Positions 18,501 to 29,093 of a stretch of DNA of 64,000 bases are shown here, in pieces. Under the pieces are notes generated by a model, which saw only the letters and a program-made list of their open reading frames with translations, made no database searches and was not told the origin of the DNA. Origin of the DNA: Diplonema japonicum (taxonomy: Eukaryota > Euglenozoa > Diplonemea > Diplonemida > Diplonemidae); the NCBI GenBank assembly GCA_964019335.1, contig OZ025657.1:186001-250000 (forward strand). The letters run 5' to 3'. A program made the translations under genes and the position numbers. Within the stretch, counting starts at the first letter, position 1. Each line of letters starts with the position of its first letter.

Positions 18501-19236
18501 AGAATAATAATAATAATAAAAAAAAAGACCATCAGAGCGGCAGAGGAAAACAATGGGATGTGGAAAGAGACTAAAAGAATAATAAAAAAAAAAAAAGAAA
18601 GCAGTGACAAAAAAAAAAAAGAAAAAGTGGGGGGCGAAAAGGCAATATTGACATAGAGCGGGGAAGAATGGGGGACAGAGATTGTGTGTGGAGTTTTTTT
18701 TCTTCTTTTTTTTTCTCTTTTCTTTCTCCTTCTGCCCCCCCCCCCTTTTTTTTAAAGTCAGTTTGTCCAAAACCCATTTGTTCCCTATCCCCGAGTATTT
18801 ATTCCCTTTTATATCGACAAAAAAAAAAAGAAAAGAAACTAAATCACCATCGAGAACAAGACGGGGAAGGGGATGCGGGCATTTCATGAGTTTTAGTGTT
18901 ATTGTACTTAATACAAAAGGCTCTAAGAAAAAAAAAATATATATTCTGCCACAAAGCGGTACTCTTTTAATGAAGAGGAACTTGCCTTTTCGCTTAGACA
19001 ATCCACTCAAAAACTGGGGAAAGCAACTAAAGTTGCTGCAGCGATAACATAAGAACCGCAGGATGTAAAACACTATTGAAGATAGGTGACAATAAATTAA
19101 ATTCAATTTCTTTTTTTTTTTCTTTCGCTTCGTTCGGTCGAACTCCCTCTCTCTCGTTCCCCCCCCCCCTTTTTTTTCGGGCTTAATTAACACTAAGGAG
19201 AGGTTCCCATCAACACAAAAAAAAAAAAAAAAAAAA

Positions 19237-19434
19237 TGGGGCTTTGATTGCAACACTAGGTGGCGTTAAGCGTGCAATGAAGCACGAACTACCTACTTGA
19301 TTACAGGGGGCGCTCCTCGGCCGAGCAGTAGCTTCTTCTGCGTTCCGCGTCGTGTCCTTAATGCGTGCGGTGTGCTCAACCCTAGCCGGGGCGTCCCGGG
19401 TAACCAAGATTCTGCGCTCGTGCAGTTTGCTGCC
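19237..19434. repeat. SINE-like dispersed repeat, copy 1
   Basis: It follows an A20 run (19217-19236). Signature blocks are GTGGCGTTAAG, GATTACAGGGGGCG, GCGTGCGGTG, CAACCCTAGC and CCGGGTAACCAAGATT. The same blocks in the same order recur at 38290-38469 and 57090-57196, and partly at 20309-20373. On the minus strand, copy 3 reads GCGCTCAGTTAACCGG, loosely reminiscent of a tRNA A-box; that is only a hint at a tRNA-derived SINE. Confidence 0.7.
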
Positions 19435-20275
19435 TGTTCGTCACCCTGAGCATCTGCGTTACGTTCTTCCACTCGGGCGCTACCGGTGATGACCGACGAG
19501 GAGGTCAACAGCGAACAACACATCTGATGTACTTCTTATATTTTCATGTTATCCCCACCACCTAAAAAAGAAGGAGAAAAAAAAAAGGAAAAAAAATGAA
19601 AAATACCTAAAGGCACTTTATATCCATTTAAACCACGTTGTCCGTTGGTGCTGTACTGGGTAAAAAGCCTGTAGAAATCTGTTTTACCCTTAACATGTTT
19701 GCTGCCAACGTTGCCCTCTTGTTTAGACAAGTTAAAATATAAAAGGATAATATTTCTTTTTTGCTTTTTTCTTTTTTAATTTTATGACATATCCTTGGTT
19801 CGCACGAAACAACACAATATAAAATAAGAATTGCTCGGCACAAGTTGCATAAGATTACAAAAAAAGAAAGAAAAAAAAACATTTTCTTTTTGTAGGGGAC
19901 AAGGGAGAAAAAAAAAAGAAGTAAAAACTTAAATAATTACAAAACCTATTCACTAGCAAATACACCATTTCTATACAGCTTAAAAAAGACACTCTGAGCG
20001 GCCAGATATTGTTTACCTTACTCAGATCTTAAACCTTCTACGCCCTTCTCGTTGGTACTAAATTAGAATAACTCTGAACAGTCACCGACCGCTCTTGTTT
20101 CCTTATATAGGGATGAGTGCTGGCGACAACAACAAAAGAAAAAGAGAAAAACATCTAAAGAGAAAAAAAGAAAAAAAAAGAGAACAAATCATATCGTTTT
20201 ACCGGTTGGCACTACAGAAAAAAAAAATAATACAAAAAAAAAAAGATTTTTACCGAATCAAAAATAATTGGCCTC

Positions 20276-20308
<33 letters not shown>

Positions 20309-20309
<1 letters not shown>

Positions 20310-20373
20310 TAAAGGTCCACAACCACCTTCTACTTTGATTACAGGGGGCGAACCTCTGCCGAGCTGTAGCTTC
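20309..20373. repeat. SINE-like dispersed repeat, copy 2 (truncated)
   Basis: It contains the CTTTGATTACAGGGGGCG and GCCGAGCTGTAGCTTCT blocks of copy 1 but lacks the 3' half. It is directly preceded by a long A-run (about 20279-20307). Confidence 0.6.
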
Positions 20374-20506
20374 TGAAAACGAAAAAGAAGAAGGAAAAAA
20401 AAGGGAAAAAAAAAAAAAAAACATGCAGATCTTCCACGAAACCTTTTTTGTGCAGCAATTCTATTCTTCGGTGAGGGGCAGGGGCAGACTCTAAAGACCA
20501 CATATG

Positions 20507-20648
20507 CCCCCCCCCCCCCCCCCCCCAGGGCTATGTTGGCAAGAAACGGGTAAACGTTCCGTTTCCGTATCCGTTTCCTTACTTTCAAAAAAAAAGCTTG
20601 GAAACGCGTTTCCTTGCCAACATGGCCTTGGGGGGGGGGGGGGGGGGG
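20507..20648. repeat. MITE-like palindromic element, copy A (C20/G19 ends)
   Basis: A 142-bp inverted-repeat element. The left end is a C20 run (20507-20526) followed by AGGGCTATGTTGGCAAG. The right end is CTTGCCAACATGGCCTT followed by a G19 run (20630-20648). The interior contains GTTTCC-rich arms. A second copy lies in opposite orientation at 37945-38066. It has no coding capacity, so it would be non-autonomous. Confidence 0.75.
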
Positions 20649-21600
20649 AGTACGTTCTTCAATTTTGTATAGTTCCTTCTACCCATACAAAAAAAATGGG
20701 GGGGGGAGAGAGAGAATAAAAAGGGGTGTGAATAATTGGGGGTACAAAACAAATTGGAAAGGGAAATAACTTTCTCAAAAGGGGAAAAAAAAAAAAAAAA
20801 AAGAGAGACAAACAAAGGGATGGATACAGAGTTCGGGTATATATATTTTTTGTTTTTTTTTTTTGTTTTTTTTTTTTTTTTTTCTCTTCAGTCCTCAAGA
20901 ATGGCAGAGGCGATTGATGAGGCTACAGAATCGTCTAAATCCTGCAAAAAAAAAAAGATTTAAAAGAGTTTAACCTTATGCTACCAGGTCGGTTTTAGGG
21001 GGGGGGGGGGGGGATGGAATGAAAAGATTTTGAAAATCTGCGTTCTAATGGTAAATGAGATCGGATGACCACCCTTTCCCCCCTTGAAATTCTATTTCGT
21101 CACAAATGGATCTTTCCAAAATTAACATGCCAACACCCCGCAAAATGGGGGTCTAGATGCCTAACGACATCTCCCCTTAAGCGAGAGCGAGTCATTTCAG
21201 AGAAGTCAGCCAGGGTGATACTCAGCGACAAAAAGGCAAACCTTGCAGCGACCAAGGCACAAAACGGGGTATCATGGACTGACTTGGCTTCTGCAAAAGA
21301 AAAAGATGCCCAGTGCCTGAGGATAGTCTCCTTCACCCGATCGTGTCTCGCAACCCTAGAAACAGTCATAACATCAACGTGGTTCAATGCGGATTTCAAA
21401 TATCTTTCAAATGCGTACCTCGAATCAAAAAAAAATAACTTCAAGACTTTGGTATTTCTTTTTTTTTTTGTCTGTTCGCCCATGCCAGGTAAAATCGGGA
21501 AAATCCAAAAATCAACCCCCCCCCCCCCCGGTAGCATAAGGGTAAAAAAAATTCACTATGATAGGAACGAAGTGGTTAGCAACGGCCCGCCAAAAAAAAA

Positions 21601-24045
21601 CTATTCTTTTAAGGTATGCGTTTTTGCGCTCACCGGCCGCGCTGTTCTTAGTCCCCGTTGTCCCCGTTCTGGGGGCTCTGGCGGGTTCCTACTGCGGTGG
21701 TAAAACTGCGGGGCAGCCTTGTCGGGGTCTGCGACAGGTACGTGTCACGCAAGCCTTCGATGCTGCTCATGGTTCGCTCCGGGAGTACTGGCCTCCTGTC
21801 ATACCCGTGTGTGGTCGGTCCTCCTATACAGCGCAGGGAGTTGACGCGATCCACTCGCGCTGCTGGGAACGCCGTCCTTCTGCCATCAGCGTGGTACAGG
21901 TCCTGGACACGTCTCAGCACATACCTCAGCCTCCTTGCCTTGACGCCCAGGTCCTCCACCTTGCCCACTTCCCCGCCGTCGTCTAGCGGCAGCTCCGTCT
22001 CCCGCTCGAAGTCGAGGGCAAGCTCCAGCGTCGTAACCGTCGTGTGCCGTCCAGGGGCGTCATCCCACAGCAAGCCACTCAGCCACCTCAGCACCGGCCC
22101 CAGCAGCCTGTCCATCACCTTCCCCGATGCTCCCAGCCCACGTAATTCGGCCACCGTCGGCGTCGGGTGTGCCCTTCCCGTCACGACCACCCGCCACGGG
22201 TATGTCTGCGTCTGCAATGCGCGGTTCGCTTCCACCGCCGTATCCCTCAGTGTGACCACCTCCAGCAGGTACCTTTGCACCAACAGGGCCCTCGGCTTGT
22301 CTTGGCATCCCCTGGGCACTATCCCGTGGAGCGTCGTCGCGTTCGGCATGGTCGCCGGGTCGAGACTCGCATACTCTGCCTTGCCCCGCACCGCATCTCC
22401 GAGTTCGCATCGCCAGAGGGCGTGCTCCAGCACCTCGGTGTAGCTGCCGTAACGCTCCCCACACACGTCACAGAGGTGCTGCAGCGGGTTGTCCGGCCCC
22501 TCCGCCACTCCCCGCACCGCAGGGTACACCGCAAACACCGCCCCAGCAATCAGCCTCCTCAACCTGTACGCCGCCATCGGGTTGTTCGCGAGCGCCCTCC
22601 ACCACCCGTTCGTGACCGGGTCGGCCCCCTCTGGCATGCCGCTGTAGGAGGTCCTCCCTTCTGCTTGTTCCGCTGCTGTCATGGCCCGTGCCACTCGGCG
22701 GATCTCGTGTTTGCGTTCCCGCTCGGTCGTGGTACGCAGCCCTTCCACAAAACTCCAGCTCTTCCCGACCGCCGGCAGCCATCGTCTCACTAGGGTTCCC
22801 ACTGGTCCCTGGGCCTCCACGTCGCTCTGCAGGTACAGGGCGGCACACCTTCCCATCCGGTCCCACAGCTCTGCATCCGACCTACCAACCTTCACCACCG
22901 TGCACAACAGTCGATAAAGCGTCACCACCAGCGGGTCCGTCGTGTGCCCCGGCAGCAAGATGTTCGCTACAGCACACGGTGAGCGCATCTTGAACTTCGG
23001 TCCCCAGAGGCATGTCGCTACTCTCGACCGGATTGTGCCTGCATCCACTTTCGAGGGGGGGGCATACGCAACACCGTAGAGGCAAGAGGGGAGGATGGAG
23101 CTGGAGATGATCCTTGCCTTCTGTGAGAATCCCAACGGCATGGCAGCCAGCCTTCCGCACGCCCGCTCCATTCCCACAAGGGGCTTGGCCCTGTGCTCGC
23201 CGTCCATGCAAACCTTGATGCCCAGGGCGCTGATCTCCGTCTTGGCTGCAAGCACTTCCCGCCCACACTTCACCGACCCGGACCCTTCTGTGGAGAACAT
23301 GTCCGTCTTCTTGAGGTTGAGACTCATCCCCGTTAGCAGAGAGAATTCACCTACCCCCGCTGCCGCCTTCTCCAGTGCGCTGAGCAGAGCTGCAATCAGG
23401 TACACGTCATCTGCGTACGACAGGGAATCTGCCCCGGGCACCTCCGCCATGATCGCCCTCACCATCACCCCCACCAGCGCGTTCACCATCACCACCGAGA
23501 TCGGGCACCCCTGCAAGATGCCGTTCGATGTGGCGAACTCGTCACCCACCCCTGTCGGGTACTTGAACCTCCGCCTGAGGGACTCGTACATCGTCGTCAG
23601 CGGCCGCAGTATGTTCTGATGTAGCCCCAGGTCCCCCATCAGTCCAAGTGCCACCTCCCGCGGGATGCGGTCGAAGCACTTGACAAAGTCCAGTGCGAGA
23701 CCGTGCATCGGTGTACCCGACAGCAGGGCTTCCTCGAGTTGCGTCGTCAGCTCCAGCAGCAGCGTGTCCGTCCCTCTCCTCGACCTGAAACCGTGCTGTG
23801 ACGTGTGCGCCCACGACTCCTGCCAGACCAAGATGCGCCTCATCCTCGTCGTCGCCCACAGCCTGTACACAGCGCTGGTGACCGTGATCGGCCGATGGTT
23901 CAGCGGGGATCTGTCCTCACCCTTGGGTATCAGGGAGACGAGTGCCGTCAGTAGCGCCTCCGGCCATTCGCCGGTCTCCTCGATGATGTTGAAGAGCTGC
24001 GCCCACCTCTCCAGCAGCGCGTCAGGTATAGCCTTCAGCTCCGCG
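21601..24045 (-). mobile_element. 5'-truncated non-LTR retrotransposon, copy 1
   Basis: The element encodes a reverse transcriptase and a C-terminal Cys/His motif but no endonuclease, so its 5' half is missing. It is bordered on the transcribed strand by a T16 run at its 5' edge (24046-24061) and a T9 run just beyond its 3' untranslated end (21592-21600). This could be a homopolymeric target-site duplication. No poly(A) tail is obvious. Related copies lie at 38719-40731 and 40953-41480. The exact ends are inferred. Confidence 0.75.
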
Positions 24046-24767
24046 AAAAAAAAAAAAAAAACATCTTTTTCGAACAATACCAGAGAAGATTTCAACGGCG
24101 AGCTGTCGCTTTCCCTTGTCATAGCGCTCTGCCTGTCAAGCGACCCAGTAGGTTGCAAACAATGAAGCCCCGGTTTGCACGACCAAGCATCCGACGAAGG
24201 CGACCATTGCAAATGCCTGCGGGACCGCACCTGGCTGTGTTTCGCACACTCCGCCTCATCTGACCGCTGCTTCTTAGGAGTAACAGGGTAGTAGGCCTGC
24301 TGGTGCCTACTATGCCCGTGAAGCGCCATCTGATTAAGACGCTGCTGCTGCTGCATAAGGTACGACAGATGCATTTGCTGTTGGTGCTGTTGCTGATGTT
24401 GCTGCTTATCAGCCTCCGTTTGAAAACTCACCATTTTCGTCAACGCGGAGGTAGCAGGGTACAGCAATGAAGGGTTCTCCTTAACAAGGCCTATTAGAAT
24501 AGAAGCAGCTGCCTTTGGCGACACGCTGGCAACGCGTTCCATGGCGTCCTGAAGCACCTTTAAGTCGCGCTGCGGGACCTCTTGCTCTAGCATCGGTTTT
24601 GCAGCTTCCTGTTCTTTCTTCCGTAGTGCGTCGCAGAGCACCTTGTGCACCACCCAGTGGGCAGATTGGCATTCTACATTGCAGTACGCCGTCATCAAGC
24701 ACGGGCATTTCCTCAAACCCTCTTGGTTATTCCCACAGTACGAGCACTGCATTTCACCTCCCTCCAT
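21648..24767 (-). CDS. MYND-finger protein fused in frame to retrotransposon reverse transcriptase
   Basis: A single open frame of 1,039 codons. Residues 8-45 form a MYND zinc finger (C8, C11, C21, C29, C33, H37, H41, C45), a protein-interaction module. A helical segment and a Gln/His-rich stretch follow (~120-170). At residues ~237-242 a Phe run encoded by T16 marks the junction. The rest is a non-LTR reverse transcriptase: HRPITVTSAVYRLW, LDFVKCFDRIP (first catalytic Asp), ILQGCPISVV, YADD near residue 451, then a thumb region and a CX2CX12HX4C-like motif. The start is supported by TTTTTCAG ending 5 nt before the ATG. The cellular gene has probably lost its own C-terminus to the insertion, though a genuine fusion product is possible. 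Confidence 0.8.
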   Translation of the reverse strand: MEGGEMQCSYCGNNQEGLRKCPCLMTAYCNVECQSAHWVVHKVLCDALRKKEQEAAKPMLEQEVPQRDLKVLQDAMERVASVSPKAAASILIGLVKENPSLLYPATSALTKMVSFQTEADKQQHQQQHQQQMHLSYLMQQQQRLNQMALHGHSRHQQAYYPVTPKKQRSDEAECAKHSQVRSRRHLQWSPSSDAWSCKPGLHCLQPTGSLDRQSAMTRESDSSPLKSSLVLFEKDVFFFFFAELKAIPDALLERWAQLFNIIEETGEWPEALLTALVSLIPKGEDRSPLNHRPITVTSAVYRLWATTRMRRILVWQESWAHTSQHGFRSRRGTDTLLLELTTQLEEALLSGTPMHGLALDFVKCFDRIPREVALGLMGDLGLHQNILRPLTTMYESLRRRFKYPTGVGDEFATSNGILQGCPISVVMVNALVGVMVRAIMAEVPGADSLSYADDVYLIAALLSALEKAAAGVGEFSLLTGMSLNLKKTDMFSTEGSGSVKCGREVLAAKTEISALGIKVCMDGEHRAKPLVGMERACGRLAAMPLGFSQKARIISSSILPSCLYGVAYAPPSKVDAGTIRSRVATCLWGPKFKMRSPCAVANILLPGHTTDPLVVTLYRLLCTVVKVGRSDAELWDRMGRCAALYLQSDVEAQGPVGTLVRRWLPAVGKSWSFVEGLRTTTERERKHEIRRVARAMTAAEQAEGRTSYSGMPEGADPVTNGWWRALANNPMAAYRLRRLIAGAVFAVYPAVRGVAEGPDNPLQHLCDVCGERYGSYTEVLEHALWRCELGDAVRGKAEYASLDPATMPNATTLHGIVPRGCQDKPRALLVQRYLLEVVTLRDTAVEANRALQTQTYPWRVVVTGRAHPTPTVAELRGLGASGKVMDRLLGPVLRWLSGLLWDDAPGRHTTVTTLELALDFERETELPLDDGGEVGKVEDLGVKARRLRYVLRRVQDLYHADGRRTAFPAARVDRVNSLRCIGGPTTHGYDRRPVLPERTMSSIEGLRDTYLSQTPTRLPRSFTTAVGTRQSPQNGDNGD

Positions 24768-24772
24768 GTGAT

Positions 24773-24792
24773 CTGAAAAAAGAAAAAAAAAT
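24773..24792 (-). promoter_or_regulatory. Predicted trans-splice acceptor of the MYND gene
   Basis: The minus strand reads a T-rich tract ending CAG (24773-24775), followed by only 5 nt before the ATG at 24767. It is one of the clearest acceptor-like sites in the window. Confidence 0.55.
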
Positions 24793-24997
24793 ATTATCCC
24801 TTCCTGTGTATTTGATTTTTGACGTTCTGATATACAAAGAATAACAAATGTAAGGGGGGGGGGGGGGGGGGGGGGTCTCCCACCGACAATATAAAAAGTA
24901 ATATAAGAGAATGAAAAAAAAAAAGTCTATAAAATCTTAAAAGAAAACAAACATCAAGAAGAAGAAGGGGGAAAAGGCGGGGGGATACTGTGACGTG

Positions 24998-27900
24998 TTA
25001 CGTCGGCTTGTTCTTCTTTTTGGAGGATGACTTCTTCTTCTTCGGTTCGCCGCCGTCCTTTTTCTTTTTTTTGCTCTCATTCCGACGTTCCCTTTGGCGC
25101 TTCGTGGCAGTGTGGTCCTTGCCTTCCTTCAGCAGTTCTAGCTGCTCGGTATAATCGTCAACAAGCTCTGGTGGTACCTATGGGTTTTTTTTTTTTTTTT
25201 TTTTTTCCACTTAGATTGCATTTGTTCACATACCTGGTTGTTCTTAAACAGGGCATCAAGATGAGTTTGGTACGCATCTTTGCCAGCCGCTTTGAAGTAA
25301 GAATCCATTTGTTCCTCAAATTCCGCGAGCTTTTGCTTGTAATCTTCATCTTGCTCTTCTTCAGCATCGGGCTGCTCTTGTTGCACTTGCACTGGAGACA
25401 CGACTGTCTCTTCGGGCTTTTTAACCCCCTCTTCTTCTTTCTTAGCCTCTTTCTTTGATTTCTTCTTAGTCGATGCCTTCTTCTCCGGCTCTTTTTTCTC
25501 TTTCTCCGGCTTGGGGTCCGTCTTCGATTCGTTCGCAGGTTCTTCCAGAGGCGCGGGGGGTGGTGTCTCAGGCTTCCCTACATTCTCTTCCTTGTAACTT
25601 GGATCTTTCTCTTTTTCCTTATCTTTTCTCCTTCGATGCTTGAAAGGGTTCTTGCCCTGTTTGATCCGTTCTAGTTGCTTCCTGTACACGCTCTCCAGCT
25701 CCTCTGGGCATGTCTTATTGATGAGCATGCTTTCGACAAACTTGCGATACTCCTCAACACCTGCCTTCTTGTAGTAGTCCTCCATTTCATCTTGGAAAAC
25801 TTCCAGTTTCTTTAGATACTCCTCATCCTCGGGGTCGAGCAACATGGAAGGTGCCCTGCCTCTGCCTTGGCTCTCGTTGGACGCGATGGATCCCTCGTCA
25901 CTGTCGAGCCCCGCAGGGTAGTGAGGGGGCGGGTACAGGTAGGTCTCCCGCTTGTGGTCATCCCCGTTCACCAGCGTCCCTTGCAGGTGGTACATCGTGC
26001 GCCGCTCATTTGGAGACTTCTCCTGAAGGTAGATTCCGTTCGCCTTCGGGTCGAACCCGTACTGGAAGAACTCTTCTGTTCTCTTCGCCGGCAACCCTTC
26101 CGGATCGTACTCGTAATCCCCCACCCCGTCCGCTGCTTCCATGTCACCAAGCAGCCCCAACGCATCGATCCTGTCCAGCATGTCTTGCTTCGCCCGCTCC
26201 GGCGACAAGTCCCTCACGACGGGCTGCTGTAGCTTTCTGTCCTCCGGATATTTCGACAGCAGCACTTGCAGGTCTAGCGCTGTGTCCGCAGGGTGAGGGT
26301 CGTCATCCGGATGCACAAACGGGAGATTCGATGCTGCAAGCTCCGGATCCCGTATCGTGACCTTCCTGGGACGGGGCGCATGCACGGGGGGCAGATCGCT
26401 CTGCGGGCTGATTGAATAATCTCGACCAGCTACGGACGGCAGTTTCTGCGACGCCGCCTTCAACTTGTACTCGATAACGGCGGTAAGGGGCAGCCACGCC
26501 TGGAGCTCGGGGCCTGGGAAGTTAACCATCACCGTGGCGTCCTCCAAGTCCTGGTCCGTGACGATTCCCCTGCATCCCTTGATGGCAACGTACGAGGCAA
26601 TGTCTTCGTCTGTGTTGCAGGACAGCCCAGGGTGCGACTGCACAAGGCGCACTAACCGCTGACCATCAGATATCGCTGTGACCTCCCTGCCGATGCCTTC
26701 CTCAGGGTCTTTCGGCTTCGCACTTGGCTGCGTCACACCCACGTCAACCACTATGTGCGTGGTCGCCTCCGAAATCTCCTTTGCCACCCCTAAGTCCTCT
26801 GTTCCCCTGATTCTGATGCCATTGATGGAAACAATTCTTCCCGCATCCGGGACTTCGTCCTTCTCGGCATTCCCGCCGGGTACCAGGCCACTGATGAACA
26901 CGCCATCAGGTGTCTCGTTGAATGTGACGCCCACCTTCCCATCGCCTCGCAGGAGGACCGTCCGCTCAACTGAATTTATGGGATGCTTGTGCTCAGTAAG
27001 GGGGAGCTGCGAGTTTGAAGGGAATCGCTGTTTTTCATTCAGTGCAACATTGAGCTTCTCTGTGTCAGAGAAGCGCTGCTTGAGCTCGAATTTCGGAGCG
27101 TTGGTGACAGTTGGCTGGGCAGCGAGAATAGGCGAGGGGGGTGCCTGCTGAGGGGCTTGAACAGCACCTGTTACCAGTGGTTCCATGGGGGACGGGCCTC
27201 CAGGAACACCGTGTTGTGGTTGTACAGGTGTTGTTGAGCGCCTTGGCAGCACATTAGCAGCCCGCAAGATGTCGGCTACTTGGTTCACATCGATGGGTTG
27301 CTCTACATGCTGCGGGTCCTCCCTATGCATCGAAGGAGGAAAGGCAACTGAGGGAGTAGCTACTGATTCTGCAGGAATTGCATTCGAAATGCTGGGCTTG
27401 TATGGCCAAGTCTCGTTGAAGGTTGGCGAGGGAAAAGGAGGTGCTGGTGGCCGCACGGAACGCGGTGTATAGCCACTATGTATGCTGAAAGGCGTCTGGC
27501 CGTGAGATGTAGAATCGCGTGGAGTTGGACTGAACTCAGAGAATTGAGGAGCAAGTTCCTGGGGCTGATGATGGTTATGGTGAGGGGAGTGCTGGTGATG
27601 TGGATGCTGGTGCTGGTGCTGATGGTGGGGATGTTGGTGATGGTGATGGTGATGAGGGTGATGTGGGTACTGGTGCTGGTGGTGGGGATGCTGGTGGTCA
27701 TGGTGGTGCGGTGGACCGTTGTGATCCTGCTGCGGAAGTCTCTCCTCGATGTTCTGTTTCAATTGCGTGGGGTCAAATCGCGCAAATTCTGGTGGTGTCG
27801 CAACCCCCCAGTCGCTGTACTTCGTGTCCTTCCTAGCGGGCACACCATCAGTTGTGTGAGACTTCCCGTGCATAGTATTTGTTTCGCCTTGATCGTTCTT

Positions 27901-28164
27901 CTGCGAATTAGTTCCATCCCACGGGAAGATCTTGCTCGGGGGGTGTTCCTTCGGGGCTTCGTTGCCCTTCGCTTCCCACGGAAAGAGCTTCCCCAGCACA
28001 TCTTCCTTTTCAGGTACTTCTTCAAATTGGTGCTGGACGGAAGCTTTTTGAAACCTAGGAGTGTTTTCCTTCGCAACAGAGCCTGGTTTGACTACCGGCA
28101 CCTTCTGCAGGAGGTAGGATGCTGTGGAGCGGACAGCCAGGTTATTTCGTTGGCCATCTGACAT
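24998..28164 (-). CDS. His-rich PDZ protein with duplicated C-terminal domain, one intron
   Basis: Two exons (25234-28164, 24998-25177) give 1,036 residues. Residues ~145-205 are a His/Gln/Pro-rich tract, which may bind metal or be disordered. Residues ~401-475 form a PDZ-like domain (KVGVTFNE, GVFISGLVPGGNA, GRIVSINGIRI). A ~57-residue unit appears twice near the C-terminus, once as EEYLKKLEVFQDEMEDYYKK onward and again as EDYKQKLAEFEEQMDSYFKA onward. Only after removing the 56-nt intron does the second unit continue as VPPELVDDYTEQLELLKEGK, matching the first. The tail is Lys-rich. The ATG at 28164 is chosen because an AG acceptor lies 15 nt upstream; the longer frame from 28248 runs through the acceptor tract. 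A scaffolding role is likely. Confidence 0.82.
25178..25233 (-). other. Spliceosomal intron of the His-rich PDZ gene (56 nt)
   Basis: It begins GTATGTG after codon CAG and ends CCCATAG before GTACCACC, in phase 0. It carries an A22 run (complement of 25185-25206) close to the 3' end instead of a pyrimidine tract. Removal restores a duplicated domain, which is strong independent support. Confidence 0.88.
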
Positions 28165-28179
28165 CCCCTGCCCCACTCC

Positions 28180-28240
28180 CTGAGGTAAGGTTGCAATATT
28201 CTTCGCCCTCGTTAAAAGAACAAAAAAAAAGGGTAAAATA
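28180..28240 (-). promoter_or_regulatory. Predicted trans-splice acceptor between two close genes
   Basis: A C/T tract (complement of about 28212-28240) and CCTCAG (AG at 28180-28181) lie between the stop of the upstream gene at 28245 and the ATG at 28164. The two genes are only 80 nt apart. There is no room for a conventional promoter plus terminator. Confidence 0.55.
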
Positions 28241-28244
28241 AACC

Positions 28245-29093
28245 TCATGAAGACACCAAACGGGTACTAGGTTGTTGCGGAAGCAGGTCAAGACTATCGT
28301 CTTGAACCCGGTTATACCGGAGAAGGGAGGATACAGCGGAGGCGGTATCTGGGTCGAGAGAAGGGAAGGAAGATGAGGTGGTTAAGATTAGCGAAACTGT
28401 CTCAGGGAGGAGTAAGGGGGGCCGGGTACCATCCCAAGAAGAGATGTGTCTAACAAGCGACCAATAGAGGCGGGCGTCGTTGCGGATGACAGCGTGCTGC
28501 AGGAAGGCGTGCATGGCAAGGAGAGTGGCTGGGTAACCCTGGCGGAGCTTAGAGGTGTAGAAGTGAGTGGTAGCAAGCTGCAGGCGTGCCAAAGGGGAGA
28601 CTTCGACTTCATTGATCCATTTTATTTGAGGCAGTGCCGTCCAAGAGTACACAGCAGAGTGGAAAGTGTTCGCCCCTCGAAGCAGGGTCACAGCCCTGCT
28701 AGCGTCGCCACCATACAGGGCCAGCCCACACATCCCTGCGGAGACTACTCTGGAACCTTTATCCCATTTCCCAACTAGGTCTCGCACCGCAGCTAAACAC
28801 GTCCTGTAGTGATGCCGGCCAACACCACACCTTATTGCCATGTACCTAATGAGTTCACCCCACTCCTCCTCTTTAAGTGTTCCCTTCACATCTAAGATGT
28901 GCCTCGCAACCTTCTCCGGTGGAGGTGCCCACCACCCCTCATACTCATACAGCGCTGTGAACGGCGCGCCCCCACCGCGTACCTCTTCAAGACATTCCTC
29001 GTACGGGACCACAGGGACTTCATACGTGTTCCGCCGCGCCCTGTTCCACCGCATGCGGCTGGCTGCACGGTTGAGCTTCGCCGTTTTTGACAT
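28245..29093 (-). CDS. Unknown protein, possibly mitochondrial or helical-repeat
   Basis: A 282-residue protein not recognised. The N-terminus is basic and lacks acids (MSKTAKLNRAASRMRWNRAR), as in mitochondrial targeting peptides. The rest is rich in Ala/Leu helices with Trp and Tyr, for example LIRYMAIRCGVGRHHYRTCL, LLAMHAFLQHAVIRNDARLY and LTTSSSFPSLDPDTASAVSS. The helical pairing is faintly like pentatricopeptide repeats but I cannot assign units. Its stop codon is only 80 nt before the next gene's start. No introns or frame problems are seen. Confidence 0.65.
   Translation of the reverse strand: MSKTAKLNRAASRMRWNRARRNTYEVPVVPYEECLEEVRGGGAPFTALYEYEGWWAPPPEKVARHILDVKGTLKEEEWGELIRYMAIRCGVGRHHYRTCLAAVRDLVGKWDKGSRVVSAGMCGLALYGGDASRAVTLLRGANTFHSAVYSWTALPQIKWINEVEVSPLARLQLATTHFYTSKLRQGYPATLLAMHAFLQHAVIRNDARLYWSLVRHISSWDGTRPPLLLPETVSLILTTSSSFPSLDPDTASAVSSLLRYNRVQDDSLDLLPQQPSTRLVSS

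Larger units (their letters stand above)
18404..21591. other. Repeat-rich intergenic region
   Basis: About 3.2 kb without a convincing gene. It holds dense A/T/C/G homopolymers, two copies of a SINE-like repeat (19237-19434, 20309-20373), a MITE-like palindrome (20507-20648), and around 21065-21500 a stretch open in frames on both strands whose coding status is unclear. The next gene downstream on the transcribed strand begins at 18403. Confidence 0.6.

Noticed and set aside
18404-19256. Long minus-strand frame upstream of the CCCH-RING-FYVE gene rich in Phe and Lys
   Set aside because: It is encoded by T/A homopolymers and spacer sequence and lacks any domain.
21065-21703. Plus-strand frame of 212 codons, with an opposing minus-strand frame of 145 codons
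   Set aside because: Neither frame shows a recognisable domain or acceptor context, and the plus frame runs into the antisense of the retrotransposon. Coding status is undecided, so no CDS was called.
28165-28248. In-frame ATG at 28248 for the His-rich PDZ protein, which would give a hydrophobic N-terminus
   Set aside because: The segment is a C/T tract and acceptor between two genes. The apparent signal peptide is a by-product of that tract.
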